A stretch of DNA of 34,465 nucleotides from an uncultured Eubacterium sp. (GCA_934512155.1 CAKSWS010000013.1:1-34465), one strand, 5' to 3'; shown: positions 6,448 to 15,648, counted from the first letter of the stretch. The notes: generated by a model from the sequence alone, not told the origin. Translations and numbers: made by a program.

Positions 6448-8268
6448 TTAAACATAATATTTTGCCTGAGCATTCCAAAGCTCACTGTACAATCCGTTCC
6501 CTTTAAGCAAATCGTTATGAGTGCCTGATTCCACAAGTTTTGATTTATCAAAAACAACGATTTCATCACAAAAAACACAGCTTGAAAGCCGATGTGAAAT
6601 ATATATTGCCGTTTTATTTTTAACAAAAGAATTAAATCCGGCATATATTTCATTTTCGGCAATTGGGTCTAATGCTGCCGTGGGTTCATCAAGCACAACC
6701 ACGGGAGAATCCTTGTAAAGTGCTCTTGCAAGTGCAATTTTTTGTGCCTCGCCGCCTGAAATTTCAATTCCGTTACTGTCTGTATCCTTATACAAACAGG
6801 TTTGTTCTTTAAAAGGCATATTTTCAACACGTTCAAGCACATTTGCCTCATCAAGACATTTTTTTAATTTATTTTCATCAAAAGGCAATGCACCGCAAAC
6901 ATTATCTTTAAGTGAAACTGAAAACAACTTAAAATCTTGAAAAACAACGGAATAAAGATTAACAATACTATCTTTTGTATACTCTTTAATATTAACGCCG
7001 TTTATTAAAATTTCTCCGTCGGTAACATCATAAAGACGGCACATTAATTTAATAAACGTTGTTTTTCCGCTTCCGTTTCTGCCTACCACGGCAATATGCT
7101 TTCCGTTATCTATTTTTAAATTAACATTTTTTAAAGCATAATCATCCGCACCTGGATATTTAAACGAAACATTTTTAAATTCAATATTAAAATCATCGGA
7201 TGGATTTAATGATACACTGCCGTAATGTTTATTATCTTTGGTTTCAACGATTTCAAAATATACATTTGCCAACGGTAAAATTTCTGCAAGTTTACCAAGT
7301 GTATTGGCAATTTGCATTACACCGTTTATAATTTGCATAAAAGCACCGCAATACATAACAAGTGAGCCTATATCAAACAAATCCAAATTGCCTTTTACAC
7401 CGATAAAAACATAAACACCAAAAGCAACGGCGGCACCCATAACAGCAACTACAGAGCTTGTTTTGGCAGTACGCATTGAAATTTGCTTTAATGTTTTTTC
7501 ACCGTCTGTTAATATTCTGTTTGTAGCGATGTGAGATATTAAATCTTGCTCTTTATAAATCCGTATTTCCTTTCCTGTTTTATAATCACCAAAGATATTA
7601 ATGAATGCATAAAACAGCCTGTCTAATTCAGCATAAGCTTCATTTGCGGCAAGGTATGACTTATTCATTTTAATTGCAATTAAAAGCATAACAACAGCCA
7701 TAACTACAATTACGGCAATAAGGGTTATTAAAAACAGTGGATTCTCAAAAAACGAATTACCTGTTTTTGTAAATCCTATTTTTAGCAATGGAATAATCAT
7801 TACAACAGATATAATCAGCGTTAAAACACCTGTAACAAAAACCGATGTGGTCCACATAAAATATGAAAACCTTGCCCAGCGGCTGGCACCTGCTTCCTCA
7901 TGTTTGTGTATAACTTCTCTAAAATTAGAGTCGGACAACTTTTCATAATCCGTATTATAAAGTACACGTGCCATTTTATTATCTTCCCTGGCAAAAAGCA
8001 TTGAACGTGACATATTTGTTATTTCACTTAAATATCCGCTTAAAAAAGAAAACACAAAATTAAAAATTAACGCCAAAGCAATATTAATAATCAAGCTTTT
8101 TAAATTACTGCCGTTTGAAAGCAATGTAATTATTTTTGCCGTAAAATAAATATTAAAAAACGGCAACACGGAATTTGAAACAGTGCAAAAAACAAGTGCC
8201 GGTATGGCTTGTTTATCAAGGATTGCTATTTCTCGGTACATTTTAAAAACATTTTTTAATTTACTCAT
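6448..8268 (-). CDS. ABC exporter half-transporter, second subunit
   Basis: A 606-residue type IV ABC half-transporter: a six-helix membrane domain in roughly the first 330 residues, then an ATPase domain. The ATPase has Walker A VGRNGSGKTT, signature ISGGEAQKIALARAL, Walker B VVVLDEPTAALDP and the H-loop ISHRL. No N-terminal peptidase domain is present, so it is not a bacteriocin-processing exporter. The ATG at 8268 overlaps the stop of the partner gene by eight bases, with AGGGGG ahead, so the two proteins should be made in equal amounts and act as a heterodimer. The canonical Walker B glutamate is present in both partners. The substrate cannot be deduced; linkage to an XRE regulator is typical of peptide or drug export. 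Confidence 0.9.
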   Translation of the reverse strand: MSKLKNVFKMYREIAILDKQAIPALVFCTVSNSVLPFFNIYFTAKIITLLSNGSNLKSLIINIALALIFNFVFSFLSGYLSEITNMSRSMLFAREDNKMARVLYNTDYEKLSDSNFREVIHKHEEAGASRWARFSYFMWTTSVFVTGVLTLIISVVMIIPLLKIGFTKTGNSFFENPLFLITLIAVIVVMAVVMLLIAIKMNKSYLAANEAYAELDRLFYAFINIFGDYKTGKEIRIYKEQDLISHIATNRILTDGEKTLKQISMRTAKTSSVVAVMGAAVAFGVYVFIGVKGNLDLFDIGSLVMYCGAFMQIINGVMQIANTLGKLAEILPLANVYFEIVETKDNKHYGSVSLNPSDDFNIEFKNVSFKYPGADDYALKNVNLKIDNGKHIAVVGRNGSGKTTFIKLMCRLYDVTDGEILINGVNIKEYTKDSIVNLYSVVFQDFKLFSVSLKDNVCGALPFDENKLKKCLDEANVLERVENMPFKEQTCLYKDTDSNGIEISGGEAQKIALARALYKDSPVVVLDEPTAALDPIAENEIYAGFNSFVKNKTAIYISHRLSSCVFCDEIVVFDKSKLVESGTHNDLLKGNGLYSELWNAQAKYYV

Positions 8269-10063
8269 TAATCGCAACCCCCTGTTCCTTATAATAATAG
8301 CTTTGAACCTGATACATTTTATAATAATAGCCCTTTAAATCCATTAACTCATTATGCGTACCCTGTTCAACAATTTCACCGTTTTTAACAAACAAAATTC
8401 TGTCGCAAAAACGGGTTGATGAAAGCCTGTGAGAAATAAAAAAAGAAAGTTTGCCACGTGTTAACTCACTGTATTTTAAATACAGCTCATTCTCGGCAAT
8501 AGGGTCCAACGCCGCAGTAGGTTCATCAAGAATAAGAACGGGAGCGTCTTTATAAATTGCTTTTGCAAGAAGAAGTTTTTGCTTTTCGCCGCCTGAAAAA
8601 TCAACAGCGTTTTTATATACTTCTTTATCTATAAAAGACCTTTCTTTATCAGGCAAAGCCATAATTTTTTCATATATTCCTGCCTTTTTTAAAGCTGCAA
8701 AAAGCCTGTTTTCGTCATAATCGTTACAAGCACATACATTTTGTGCCACTGTCATAGGTAAAAAATAAAAATCCTGAAAAACAGTTCCAAACAAATCAAA
8801 ATAACTTGATTTGGAAATATTTGAAACATCACGGTTGTTTAATGATACACTGCCATTTGAAGGCCTATACAAGCCGCAAATAAGCTTAATAAGTGTTGTT
8901 TTACCTGCACCGTTTTCGCCTACTACGGCAACATTTTCTCCTTTTAAAAATTTTAAATTTATATTTTTCAAAGTATAATCATCTGCGTTAGGATATTTAA
9001 AAGAAACATTTTTGAATTCCAATGTGTCCACACAAGAAGAGTTTAAAGAATCGCCCGCATCGTCATAATCAGGTGTTTCAATATAATCTCTGTAAGCCTG
9101 ACATTCCATTGAACATCTTTTAAGTTGATTTGATGAAAAAACAAGATTAACAACCCAATTTGAAAAACCTGTAATAATACCAAAGTAAAAAACAAAATCA
9201 GACACGGATAATTGATTTTTTACAACCAGATAAACAAGATAGACATAAGCTACCGACAAACGAATCAAATTCATTAAAGCGGTTATTCCGTTATATGCAA
9301 CCGATTGATGAAGATACTTTGACGCTGTTTTTTCAAGTTTTAAAAGCAAATCGGCAAGGCACTTAACAAAATAATCTTTAAAACCGTAAAATCTAACATC
9401 CTTGGCACTTTCGCCATCTTTACTTAGCATATAAAAATAATCAAACTTTTGATAAATCTTTGAACGCCCGTCAAGATTTTTCTTTTGAAGTTTTATTATA
9501 TATCTTAAAGCAAAAAATTGAATAATACAGGTAGCAAGAATTAACAAAATCATAAAAATATTGATTTTATAAATCAAGAAAGCAGATGTAATAACACCTA
9601 AAAGTGCAATACAAAAGTCATTGCACAGATTTACAAAATCCGAACCGGCAGACCATCTGCCGTTATAAAACATTTCCGCACGCTTTTGCTTTTCCCTGTT
9701 TTCAAGATTTTCAATATTAACATAATCGGTATTTAAATTTTTATTAAATGCGGCAACGGCATAGCGCATACGCACAATTCTGGCACCGCCACGCACTAAT
9801 TCTGACATAAAAGGGTCTAACCAAATAGTTAAAGTAAGCACCAAACTTAACAAGCCCACAATTAAAATTAACCGTTTTTCAGACACGCCTGCATTAATAC
9901 AATCTATCATAGCTTTGGGGATATAAGCTGTAATGATAGGCTGAATAACAAGAGCAGGAACACGAATAATAAAATAAAAAGGACTTTTTTTATCCCATTT
10001 AAGCCAATTTTTCAACATATAGGAAAAATTATTTTTAAAACTGCTGTTACTTTTTGCTTGCAT
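8261..10063 (-). CDS. ABC exporter half-transporter, first subunit
   Basis: A 600-residue half-transporter that pairs with its overlapping neighbour. The membrane domain starts after a short basic head (NWLKWDKKSPFYFIIRV). The ATPase carries VGENGAGKTT, FSGGEKQKLLLAKAI, VLILDEPTAALDP and FISHRLSS. Both subunits share an unusual block just before the ATPase core (SFKYP followed by ADDY), which suggests an old duplication. I chose ATG at 10063 because AAAGGAGGG lies seven bases ahead; the frame stays open upstream but only through leader sequence. Transcription should start near 10174 from an operator-covered promoter, giving a leader of about 110 bases with a small AAGGCAA/TTGCCTT hairpin close to the ribosome-binding site. 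Confidence 0.9.
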   Translation of the reverse strand: MQAKSNSSFKNNFSYMLKNWLKWDKKSPFYFIIRVPALVIQPIITAYIPKAMIDCINAGVSEKRLILIVGLLSLVLTLTIWLDPFMSELVRGGARIVRMRYAVAAFNKNLNTDYVNIENLENREKQKRAEMFYNGRWSAGSDFVNLCNDFCIALLGVITSAFLIYKINIFMILLILATCIIQFFALRYIIKLQKKNLDGRSKIYQKFDYFYMLSKDGESAKDVRFYGFKDYFVKCLADLLLKLEKTASKYLHQSVAYNGITALMNLIRLSVAYVYLVYLVVKNQLSVSDFVFYFGIITGFSNWVVNLVFSSNQLKRCSMECQAYRDYIETPDYDDAGDSLNSSCVDTLEFKNVSFKYPNADDYTLKNINLKFLKGENVAVVGENGAGKTTLIKLICGLYRPSNGSVSLNNRDVSNISKSSYFDLFGTVFQDFYFLPMTVAQNVCACNDYDENRLFAALKKAGIYEKIMALPDKERSFIDKEVYKNAVDFSGGEKQKLLLAKAIYKDAPVLILDEPTAALDPIAENELYLKYSELTRGKLSFFISHRLSSTRFCDRILFVKNGEIVEQGTHNELMDLKGYYYKMYQVQSYYYKEQGVAINE

Positions 10064-10177
10064 ATATTTCCCTCCTTTAGCAAGTAACAAGGCAAGCAGC
10101 CGCAGTTGCCTTATTTTCATAATAAACATAAATTTTAACAAAGTCAACAATTTGTATTGCAACGTACAATCTAATGT

Positions 10178-10195
10178 TTACATTATATAATGTAA
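10178..10195. promoter_or_regulatory. Operator 1, perfect 18-base palindrome on the ABC promoter
   Basis: TTACATTATATAATGTAA is its own reverse complement. It covers the whole -10 element of the ABC operon promoter. The same core recurs at operator 2, 44 bases closer to the regulator gene. The natural reading is the binding site of the divergent XRE repressor. Confidence 0.7.
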
Positions 10196-10210
10196 TAATC
10201 TACATGTCAA
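10182..10210 (-). promoter_or_regulatory. Sigma-A promoter of the ABC exporter operon
   Basis: TTGACA (10205-10210) and TATAAT (10182-10187) on the minus strand have a 17-base spacer, a full consensus match. The -10 box lies inside the 18-base palindrome, so a protein bound there would block polymerase. Confidence 0.8.
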
Positions 10211-10240
10211 CAAAACATATGCATTATTATCTAACTGTAA

Positions 10241-10252
10241 CATTATATAATG
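10241..10252. promoter_or_regulatory. Operator 2, palindromic core in front of the XRE gene
   Basis: CATTATATAATG is a perfect 12-base palindrome identical to the core of operator 1. It lies 13 bases before the XRE start codon, probably over that gene's own -10 (TATAAT at 10246-10251), which suggests autoregulation. A good -35 was not found. Confidence 0.6.
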
Positions 10253-10265
10253 CAGAGGTAACATA

Positions 10266-10469
10266 ATGATAAAATTAAACGCACTTGAATTACTTAAAAA
10301 GCAAGGCAAAACAAAATATTGGTTATACAAACAGCTTGATATGAGCTATCAAAATTTTAATAAAATGATAAATAATGAAACCAAATCAATAAAATATGAA
10401 AACATCGAAACAATGTGCAGGCTTTTAGAATGCACCCCAAACGAACTTTTAAAAATAACGGATGATTAA
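10266..10469 (+). CDS. Small XRE-family (Cro/CI) DNA-binding regulator
   Basis: A 67-residue protein that is essentially only a helix-turn-helix of the Cro/CI type. The turn region reads TKYWLYKQLDMSYQNFNKMI, followed by IETMCRLLECTPNELLKI, the typical end of these short regulators. AGAGGT lies about seven bases before the ATG. It is divergent from the ABC exporter operon. The intergenic region holds two copies of a palindrome, one over each start region. The simplest model is a repressor of both the exporter and itself. It carries no sensing domain, so any ligand would have to bind the HTH domain or act through a partner. The function is inferred; the fold is clear. Confidence 0.85.
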   Translation: MIKLNALELLKKQGKTKYWLYKQLDMSYQNFNKMINNETKSIKYENIETMCRLLECTPNELLKITDD

Positions 10470-10504
10470 AAAACGACGGTTGTTATAAAACAACCGTCGT
10501 TTTT
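10468..10504. terminator. Bidirectional terminator between the XRE gene and gatB
   Basis: ACGACGGTTGT and ACAACCGTCGT form a perfect stem with a six-base loop, flanked by an A run and a T run so that it works for both converging transcripts. Confidence 0.85.
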
Positions 10505-10509
10505 ATTTA

Positions 10510-11943
10510 TCAACCTAATAATTCTTTTAAAATTTTAGTAACCTCACTTGCAGGGGCTTTGCCCTTTAATGCACGCATTGACTGGCCGATAAGATAATTA
10601 AAGGATGCTTCCTTACCGCCTTTATACTCATCAACAGCCTTTTGGTTATTAGCAATAACATCTTCTATAATCGGCTTAATGGCACCTGTGTCGGAAACCA
10701 TTTCCATATTATTTGCCTTAATATATTCTGCCGGATTAACATTATCTGTAAACACAGCTTTAAACACCTTTTTAGCAGAATCACGGCTGATTTTATTACC
10801 GTTTAACATATTAATTATTTCGCCTAATGAATCTGCGTCAAACGCTGTATTTTCAGGAAGCGTTTGAGTGTCATTAAGCATTTTCATAAGCTCACCCATT
10901 ATCCAGTTAGCACTGTCTTTAGGATTTTTAGTAATTTCAACCGTTCTTTCAAAAAGTTTAACATAAGAAACGGAAGAACAAATCATTGATGTATCATATT
11001 CAGAAAGACCGAATTCCGTCATATAACGTTCTTTTTTAATCTGAGGAAGTTCCGGCAAAGTTTCACGAATATTATCAACAAATTCATCTGTAAGTTGAAT
11101 AGGCGGAATATCCGGGTCCGGAAAATATTTATAATCCTGTGCGTCTTCCTTGCTTCGCATTGCGTATGAATAACCTTTTGAATCATCCCAACGACGAGTT
11201 TCCTGAATAACCTTTCCACCGTCTTCAATAAGTTCTATTTGACGCTGTGCTTCGGTTTCAACTGCATTATGAATAGCCTTAAACGAATTAATGTTTTTCA
11301 TCTCTGTTCTTGTACCGAATTCTTTGCTGCCTTTTTCCATAACAGAAACATTAACGTCTGCACGAAGTGAACCCTCTTGCATTTTACAGTCTGAAACACC
11401 GCAGAACTGAAGAATTTCTCTTAACTTTTCAACATATTCTACCGCCTCATCCGCAGAAGCAATGTCCGGTTCTGAAACAATTTCCAAAAGAGGAACGCCA
11501 CAACGGTTATAGTTTACAAGCGTGCAGTCGGACCATTCGTCATGAACAAGTTTTCCTGCATCCTCTTCCATATGAATTTCATGAATTCTTACTTTCTTTT
11601 TACCGCCGTTAATACTGTCGTTAATTTCAATATAACCGTTTCTGCAAATCGGCAAATAAAGCTGACTTATTTGGTAAGCTTTAGGCAAATCGGGATAAAA
11701 ATAATTCTTTCTGTCAAACTTATTATACATTGTAATTTCGCAATTAGTGGCAATGCCTGTTCTTACTGCAAATTCAAGTACTTTTTCATTTAAAACAGGA
11801 AGAGTTCCCGGCATACCTGAACAAATTTCACAAACGTGAGTGTTTGGTTCACCGCCGAATTCTGTTGAACAGGAGCAAAATATTTTAGTTTTTGTGGCAA
11901 GCTCTGTATGAACTTCAAGTCCGCAAACTGTGCTATATTCCAT
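10510..11943 (-). CDS. gatB: Asp/Glu-tRNA amidotransferase subunit B
   Basis: The 477-residue tRNA-binding and kinase subunit of GatCAB. It phosphorylates the misacylated Asp-tRNA(Asn) or Glu-tRNA(Gln) and accepts ammonia from GatA. The start reads GLEVHTELATKTKIFC. The structural zinc site is visible as C23, C25, C38 and C41 (CSC then CEIC). The helical YqeY-like tail that grips the tRNA ends in SMRALKGKAPASEVTKILKE. Length is normal. It is the last gene of aspS-gatC-gatA-gatB, 12 bases after gatA, and ends just before the bidirectional terminator. Confidence 0.97.
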   Translation of the reverse strand: MEYSTVCGLEVHTELATKTKIFCSCSTEFGGEPNTHVCEICSGMPGTLPVLNEKVLEFAVRTGIATNCEITMYNKFDRKNYFYPDLPKAYQISQLYLPICRNGYIEINDSINGGKKKVRIHEIHMEEDAGKLVHDEWSDCTLVNYNRCGVPLLEIVSEPDIASADEAVEYVEKLREILQFCGVSDCKMQEGSLRADVNVSVMEKGSKEFGTRTEMKNINSFKAIHNAVETEAQRQIELIEDGGKVIQETRRWDDSKGYSYAMRSKEDAQDYKYFPDPDIPPIQLTDEFVDNIRETLPELPQIKKERYMTEFGLSEYDTSMICSSVSYVKLFERTVEITKNPKDSANWIMGELMKMLNDTQTLPENTAFDADSLGEIINMLNGNKISRDSAKKVFKAVFTDNVNPAEYIKANNMEMVSDTGAIKPIIEDVIANNQKAVDEYKGGKEASFNYLIGQSMRALKGKAPASEVTKILKELLG

Positions 11944-11955
11944 TTTTACTCCTCC

Positions 11956-13422
11956 TTAAACAAGATTTGGCTTTTTAGTATGCCAATCTGTAATATTTTG
12001 ATACGCATTACCTGCACCCAAAATAGTTTTTTCGTCAAACGGCTTACCGATAAGTTGCATACCTACAGGCACATTATTGCTGTCAAATCCACAAGGAAGT
12101 GCCAAAGACGGCAATCCTGCAATATTTATCATAACAGTATAAATATCGCCCAAATACATAGCAAGCGGATCGCTTAATCCCTCACCCATCTTAAGCGCCG
12201 TTGTAGGAGCAACCGGACCCAAAAGAAAATCATATTTTTCAAAAGCTTTGTTAAATGCCTGAACGATTAATCCCTTAACCTGAAGCGCCTTTTTGTAATA
12301 AGCGTCAAAATAACCGCTTGAAAGAACAAAGTTACCAAGCATAATACGCTTTTTAACTTCCATACCAAAGCCTTCTGAACGGGATTTAAAATAAACATCT
12401 CTAAGGTTAACCGCATCAGATGATTTATAACCGTACTTAATACCGTCAAACCTTGAAAGGTTTGAACAAGCCTCTGCGCAGGCAATAATATAGTAAGTCG
12501 GAATTGCATATTTTACAACAGACATATCAAATTCTTCAATTTCAGCACCCAAGGATTTAAGGGTCTCTGCTGCCTGCATTACACTGTTTGCAACCTCGCT
12601 GTTAATACCCTCACCGAAATAATCGGACGGAATACCGATTTTTTTGCCTTTTAAATCGGTTGTATTTTTAATATCATCAAGAGTGAAAGGCGTGCCATCC
12701 ATGGATGTGCCGTCTTTTTCATCTTTACCGCTGATTACTGAAAACATTGCGGCAACATCAAGAGTGTTTTTACCTATAGGACCGATTTGGTCAAGTGATG
12801 AAGCATAAGCAATAAGTCCATACCTTGAAACAGCGCCATAGGTTGGCTTTAAGCCTGTTACGCCACAGAATGAACATGGCTGACGAATAGAACCACCTGT
12901 ATCGGAACCGAGAGCTATAACGCTTTCATCTGCGGCAACAGAGGCAGCAGCACCGCCTGATGAACCTCCGGGAACTCTTGTAACATCCCAAGGATTCTTT
13001 GTTTCGCCGTAAAAAGACGTTTCTGTTGTAGAGCCCATTGCAAACTCATCCATATTAACTTTGCCGCAAGGAACAATACCCGACGCTTCCATTCTTTTAA
13101 TAACGGTTGCATCATAAGGCGGCTTAAAATTATAAAGAATTTTAGATGCGCAAGAAGTTATATCACCTTTTGTGCAAATATTATCCTTAACGGCAACGGG
13201 AACTCCTGCAAGAACAGAAGTTGCTTTGCCGCTGTTAATTAAATCTTGAGCTGCCTCTGCCTTTTCAAATGCAAGTTCCTTATTAAAATGAGTGTAACAA
13301 TTATATGTTTTATCTTTTTCTTCAACTGCTTTTGAAACCGATTCCACAGCATCCATTGCAGTGATTTCTTTATTTTTGATTTTTTCAGCAACCTCAAGGG
13401 CTGTCATTTCATAAATTTCCAT
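11956..13422 (-). CDS. gatA: Asp/Glu-tRNA amidotransferase subunit A
   Basis: The 488-residue amidase subunit, which hydrolyses glutamine and channels ammonia to GatB. The amidase-signature Ser-cisSer-Lys triad is in place: K79 in VAVKDNI, S154 in GGSSGG and S178 in SDTGGSIR, the same numbering as the well-studied staphylococcal enzyme. The signature segment continues normally through GLKPTYGAVSRYGL. It lies 11 bases after gatC. Nothing is unusual about it. Confidence 0.97.
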   Translation of the reverse strand: MEIYEMTALEVAEKIKNKEITAMDAVESVSKAVEEKDKTYNCYTHFNKELAFEKAEAAQDLINSGKATSVLAGVPVAVKDNICTKGDITSCASKILYNFKPPYDATVIKRMEASGIVPCGKVNMDEFAMGSTTETSFYGETKNPWDVTRVPGGSSGGAAASVAADESVIALGSDTGGSIRQPCSFCGVTGLKPTYGAVSRYGLIAYASSLDQIGPIGKNTLDVAAMFSVISGKDEKDGTSMDGTPFTLDDIKNTTDLKGKKIGIPSDYFGEGINSEVANSVMQAAETLKSLGAEIEEFDMSVVKYAIPTYYIIACAEACSNLSRFDGIKYGYKSSDAVNLRDVYFKSRSEGFGMEVKKRIMLGNFVLSSGYFDAYYKKALQVKGLIVQAFNKAFEKYDFLLGPVAPTTALKMGEGLSDPLAMYLGDIYTVMINIAGLPSLALPCGFDSNNVPVGMQLIGKPFDEKTILGAGNAYQNITDWHTKKPNLV

Positions 13423-13433
13423 ATCGGCACCCC

Positions 13434-13721
13434 TTATTCTACTGTTTTAGGCACAACAAATGCACCGTCTTGACTTTCAGGAGCATTGGCAACAATTTCA
13501 TCTGGATTCATTGAAGGTTTAACCTCATCCTTCCTTAAAACATTGGTTATAGGAAAAGAATGACTCATTGCCTCTACACCTGTAGTGTCAAGTTCATTTA
13601 ATGTATCAATATAAGTTAAAATATCCTGAAGTTCCTTGCCAACCTTTTTCTCTTCATCCTCAGTTAAAGTTATGCGGGCAAGAGATTCTAAATATTTAAT
13701 TAATTCCGGAGTAATTTGCAC
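13434..13721 (-). CDS. gatC: Asp/Glu-tRNA amidotransferase subunit C
   Basis: The 95-residue belt subunit that holds GatA and GatB together. The N-terminal helix (ITPELIKYLESLARITLTEDE) and the C-terminal extended part with LRKDEVKPSM and APESQDGAFVVPKTVE are typical. It starts 21 bases after the aspS stop, with GGAG about ten bases before the ATG. Confidence 0.95.
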   Translation of the reverse strand: MQITPELIKYLESLARITLTEDEEKKVGKELQDILTYIDTLNELDTTGVEAMSHSFPITNVLRKDEVKPSMNPDEIVANAPESQDGAFVVPKTVE

Positions 13722-13742
13722 TGCTTTTTCTCTCCTTAAAAA

Positions 13743-15497
13743 TTATTTTTCAGGTGCCGGACGGCGAAGCTTAATATGTGTTTCACGAAGCTGCATTTCA
13801 GTTACCGTATTAGGTGCACCCAAAAGCATATCCTGTGCATTTGAATTCATTGGGAATGCAATAACCTCACGAATGTTTTCTTCGTCACGAAGAAGCATAA
13901 TCATTCTGTCAATTCCCGGTGCCATACCTGCATGAGGCGGTGCGCCGTAATGGAAAGCATTAAATAATGCGCCAAACTTTTCTTTAACAGTTTCTTCTGA
14001 ATAACCTGCCATTTCAAATGCTTTTACCATAACATCCGGGCGGTGGTTACGAACAGCACCTGATGAAAGTTCAACACCATTACAAACAATGTCATACTGA
14101 TATGCTTTAATTGTTAACGGGTCTTGATTTAAAAGTGCATCCATTTCGCCTTGTGGCATTGAGAACGGATTGTGAGTAAATGCAAGCTTGCCGTTTTCAT
14201 CATTTTCAAACATTGGAAAATCCGTAATGTAGCAAAGTTCAAATCTGTTTTTATCAATCAAATCAAGTCGATTTGCAAGCTCTGTTCTTATTTGACCTGC
14301 AAAATCATTTACATGCTTAGGAGCATCGCAAATGAAGAACAATGTGTCATCTGTTTTGAAATTAAATATTTCACGAAGTTCCTGTTTTTTGTTATCAGGC
14401 AAGAACTTATCGATAGGGCCTTTATATGAACCGTCTTCAAGAACCTCAATATAACCCAAGCCTTTCATACCGATTTCAAGAGCAAATTTAAGCATTTTTT
14501 CAAACCAGCCCTTTGACTGCTTTGCACAACCGTGAACGTTAATACCTCTGACAGGTCTGCCCTGAAAAGCTTTAAATTCAACATCGCTGAAAAATTTCGT
14601 TAAATCAACAATCTCAAGCGGGTTTCTTAAATCAGGCTTGTCTGTGCCGTATTTAATCATTGCCTCTTCATAAGGAATTCTTACAAACGGAGCGGGCGAA
14701 ACTTGTTTTCCGCCGCCGAATTTTGTAAATGTATCATAAAGGACTTCCTCGGCAACAGCAAAAACATCTTCCTGTGTTGCAAAGCTCATTTCAAAGTCAA
14801 GCTGATAAAATTCACCCGGTGAACGGTCTGCTCTTGCATCCTCATCACGAAAACAAGGAGCAATTTGGAAATATTTATCAAATCCTGACACCATTAACAA
14901 CTGCTTAAACTGCTGCGGCGCCTGAGGAAGAGCATAAAACTTACCTTCATGTTTACGGCTTGGGATAATATAATCTCTTGCACCTTCAGGTGAAGAACAA
15001 GTTAAAATAGGGGTTGTAATTTCAGTAAAGCCCATTTCAGTCATTTTTTGACGAAGAAATGAAATTACATTGCTTCTGAAAATAATATTATCGTGAACGG
15101 CTTTATTTCTTAAATCAAGGAAACGGTAGGTTAAACGCACATCTTCTCTTGTTTCTTTTGATTCGGAAACTTCAAAAGGAAGATTTTCCGTGCAGGCACC
15201 GAGAATGGTTAATTTATCAACTTTAACCTCAAGCTCGCCTGTTGCAATTTTTTTATTAACCGTTTCTTCATCACGTTTTACAACAATGCCTTCAACAGAA
15301 ATAACGCTTTCTTTTTTCAAATGGTTAATCAAGTCGCCGTCATTTACAACAACCTGTGTAACGCCATATTCATCACGAAGGTCAATAAAAGCAACGCCGC
15401 CGTGGTCTCTTATAGTGTCAACCCAACCGGCAAGTGAAACCCTTTCATTTAAATTTTCAAATGTTAATTCATTACAATTATGTGTTCTGTATGCCAT
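13743..15497 (-). CDS. aspS: Aspartyl-tRNA synthetase, probably non-discriminating
   Basis: A 584-residue bacterial-type class II aspartyl-tRNA synthetase: OB-fold anticodon domain (residues 1-100), catalytic core, and an inserted GAD domain. Motif 2 reads CFRDEDARADRSPGEFYQLDFEM and motif 3 GMAPGIDRMIML, both slightly off the common wording (usually RADRQPEF and GLAFGLDR). In the anticodon domain the sequence RDHGG carries a histidine (H32), where discriminating bacterial enzymes usually have leucine (RRDLGG). From what is known of the family, histidine goes with enzymes that also charge tRNA(Asn). Co-transcription with gatCAB fits this, since the amidotransferase would convert Asp-tRNA(Asn). 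Whether asparaginyl-tRNA synthetase is absent cannot be seen here. Confidence 0.96.
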   Translation of the reverse strand: MAYRTHNCNELTFENLNERVSLAGWVDTIRDHGGVAFIDLRDEYGVTQVVVNDGDLINHLKKESVISVEGIVVKRDEETVNKKIATGELEVKVDKLTILGACTENLPFEVSESKETREDVRLTYRFLDLRNKAVHDNIIFRSNVISFLRQKMTEMGFTEITTPILTCSSPEGARDYIIPSRKHEGKFYALPQAPQQFKQLLMVSGFDKYFQIAPCFRDEDARADRSPGEFYQLDFEMSFATQEDVFAVAEEVLYDTFTKFGGGKQVSPAPFVRIPYEEAMIKYGTDKPDLRNPLEIVDLTKFFSDVEFKAFQGRPVRGINVHGCAKQSKGWFEKMLKFALEIGMKGLGYIEVLEDGSYKGPIDKFLPDNKKQELREIFNFKTDDTLFFICDAPKHVNDFAGQIRTELANRLDLIDKNRFELCYITDFPMFENDENGKLAFTHNPFSMPQGEMDALLNQDPLTIKAYQYDIVCNGVELSSGAVRNHRPDVMVKAFEMAGYSEETVKEKFGALFNAFHYGAPPHAGMAPGIDRMIMLLRDEENIREVIAFPMNSNAQDMLLGAPNTVTEMQLRETHIKLRRPAPEK

Positions 15498-15549
15498 AAT
15501 TTACTTCCTTTCGGGAAACTTATCAAATAATTCCATTTAATCGTTTGAT

Positions 15550-15579
15550 ATTATAACACAACTATGCATTCACATTCAA
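15550..15579 (-). promoter_or_regulatory. Promoter of the aspS-gatCAB operon
   Basis: TTGAAT (15574-15579) and TATAAT (15550-15555) on the minus strand with an 18-base spacer. The start would lie about 45 bases before the aspS ATG, which has AAAGGAAG ahead. No T-box antiterminator leader is present in this short leader. Confidence 0.6.
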
Positions 15580-15604
15580 CTGTTATTTTATAATATATAT
15601 AAAA

Positions 15605-15641
15605 TATAAAATAACAGACTGTGTTAAATACACACAGTCTG
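15605..15641 (-). terminator. Terminator after the GH13 glycosidase gene
   Basis: CAGACTGTGT (15615-15624) and ACACAGTCTG (15632-15641) form a perfect 10-base stem with a seven-base loop, followed on the minus strand by a T-rich stretch, eight bases after the stop codon. Confidence 0.8.
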
Positions 15642-15648
15642 CAATAAA

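Noticed and set aside
6448..10063. Bacteriocin or lanthipeptide exporter system
   Set aside because: There is no peptidase domain, no precursor peptide and no modification enzyme in the neighbourhood.
10064..10162. In-frame upstream extension of the first ABC subunit
   Set aside because: No ribosome-binding site fits the earlier starts, while AAAGGAGGG fits the ATG at 10063 exactly; the extension lies in the leader of the mapped promoter.
11367..12177. Plus-strand frames over gatB and gatA
   Set aside because: Shadows of conserved minus-strand genes; the proteins are Cys/His/Phe-rich, as expected for antisense translation.
13636..13935. Plus-strand frame across the gatC/aspS junction
   Set aside because: Antisense to two conserved coding regions, with no start signal.
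15498..15550. T-box riboswitch in front of aspS
   Set aside because: The leader is only about 45 bases and contains no T-box sequence or antiterminator.
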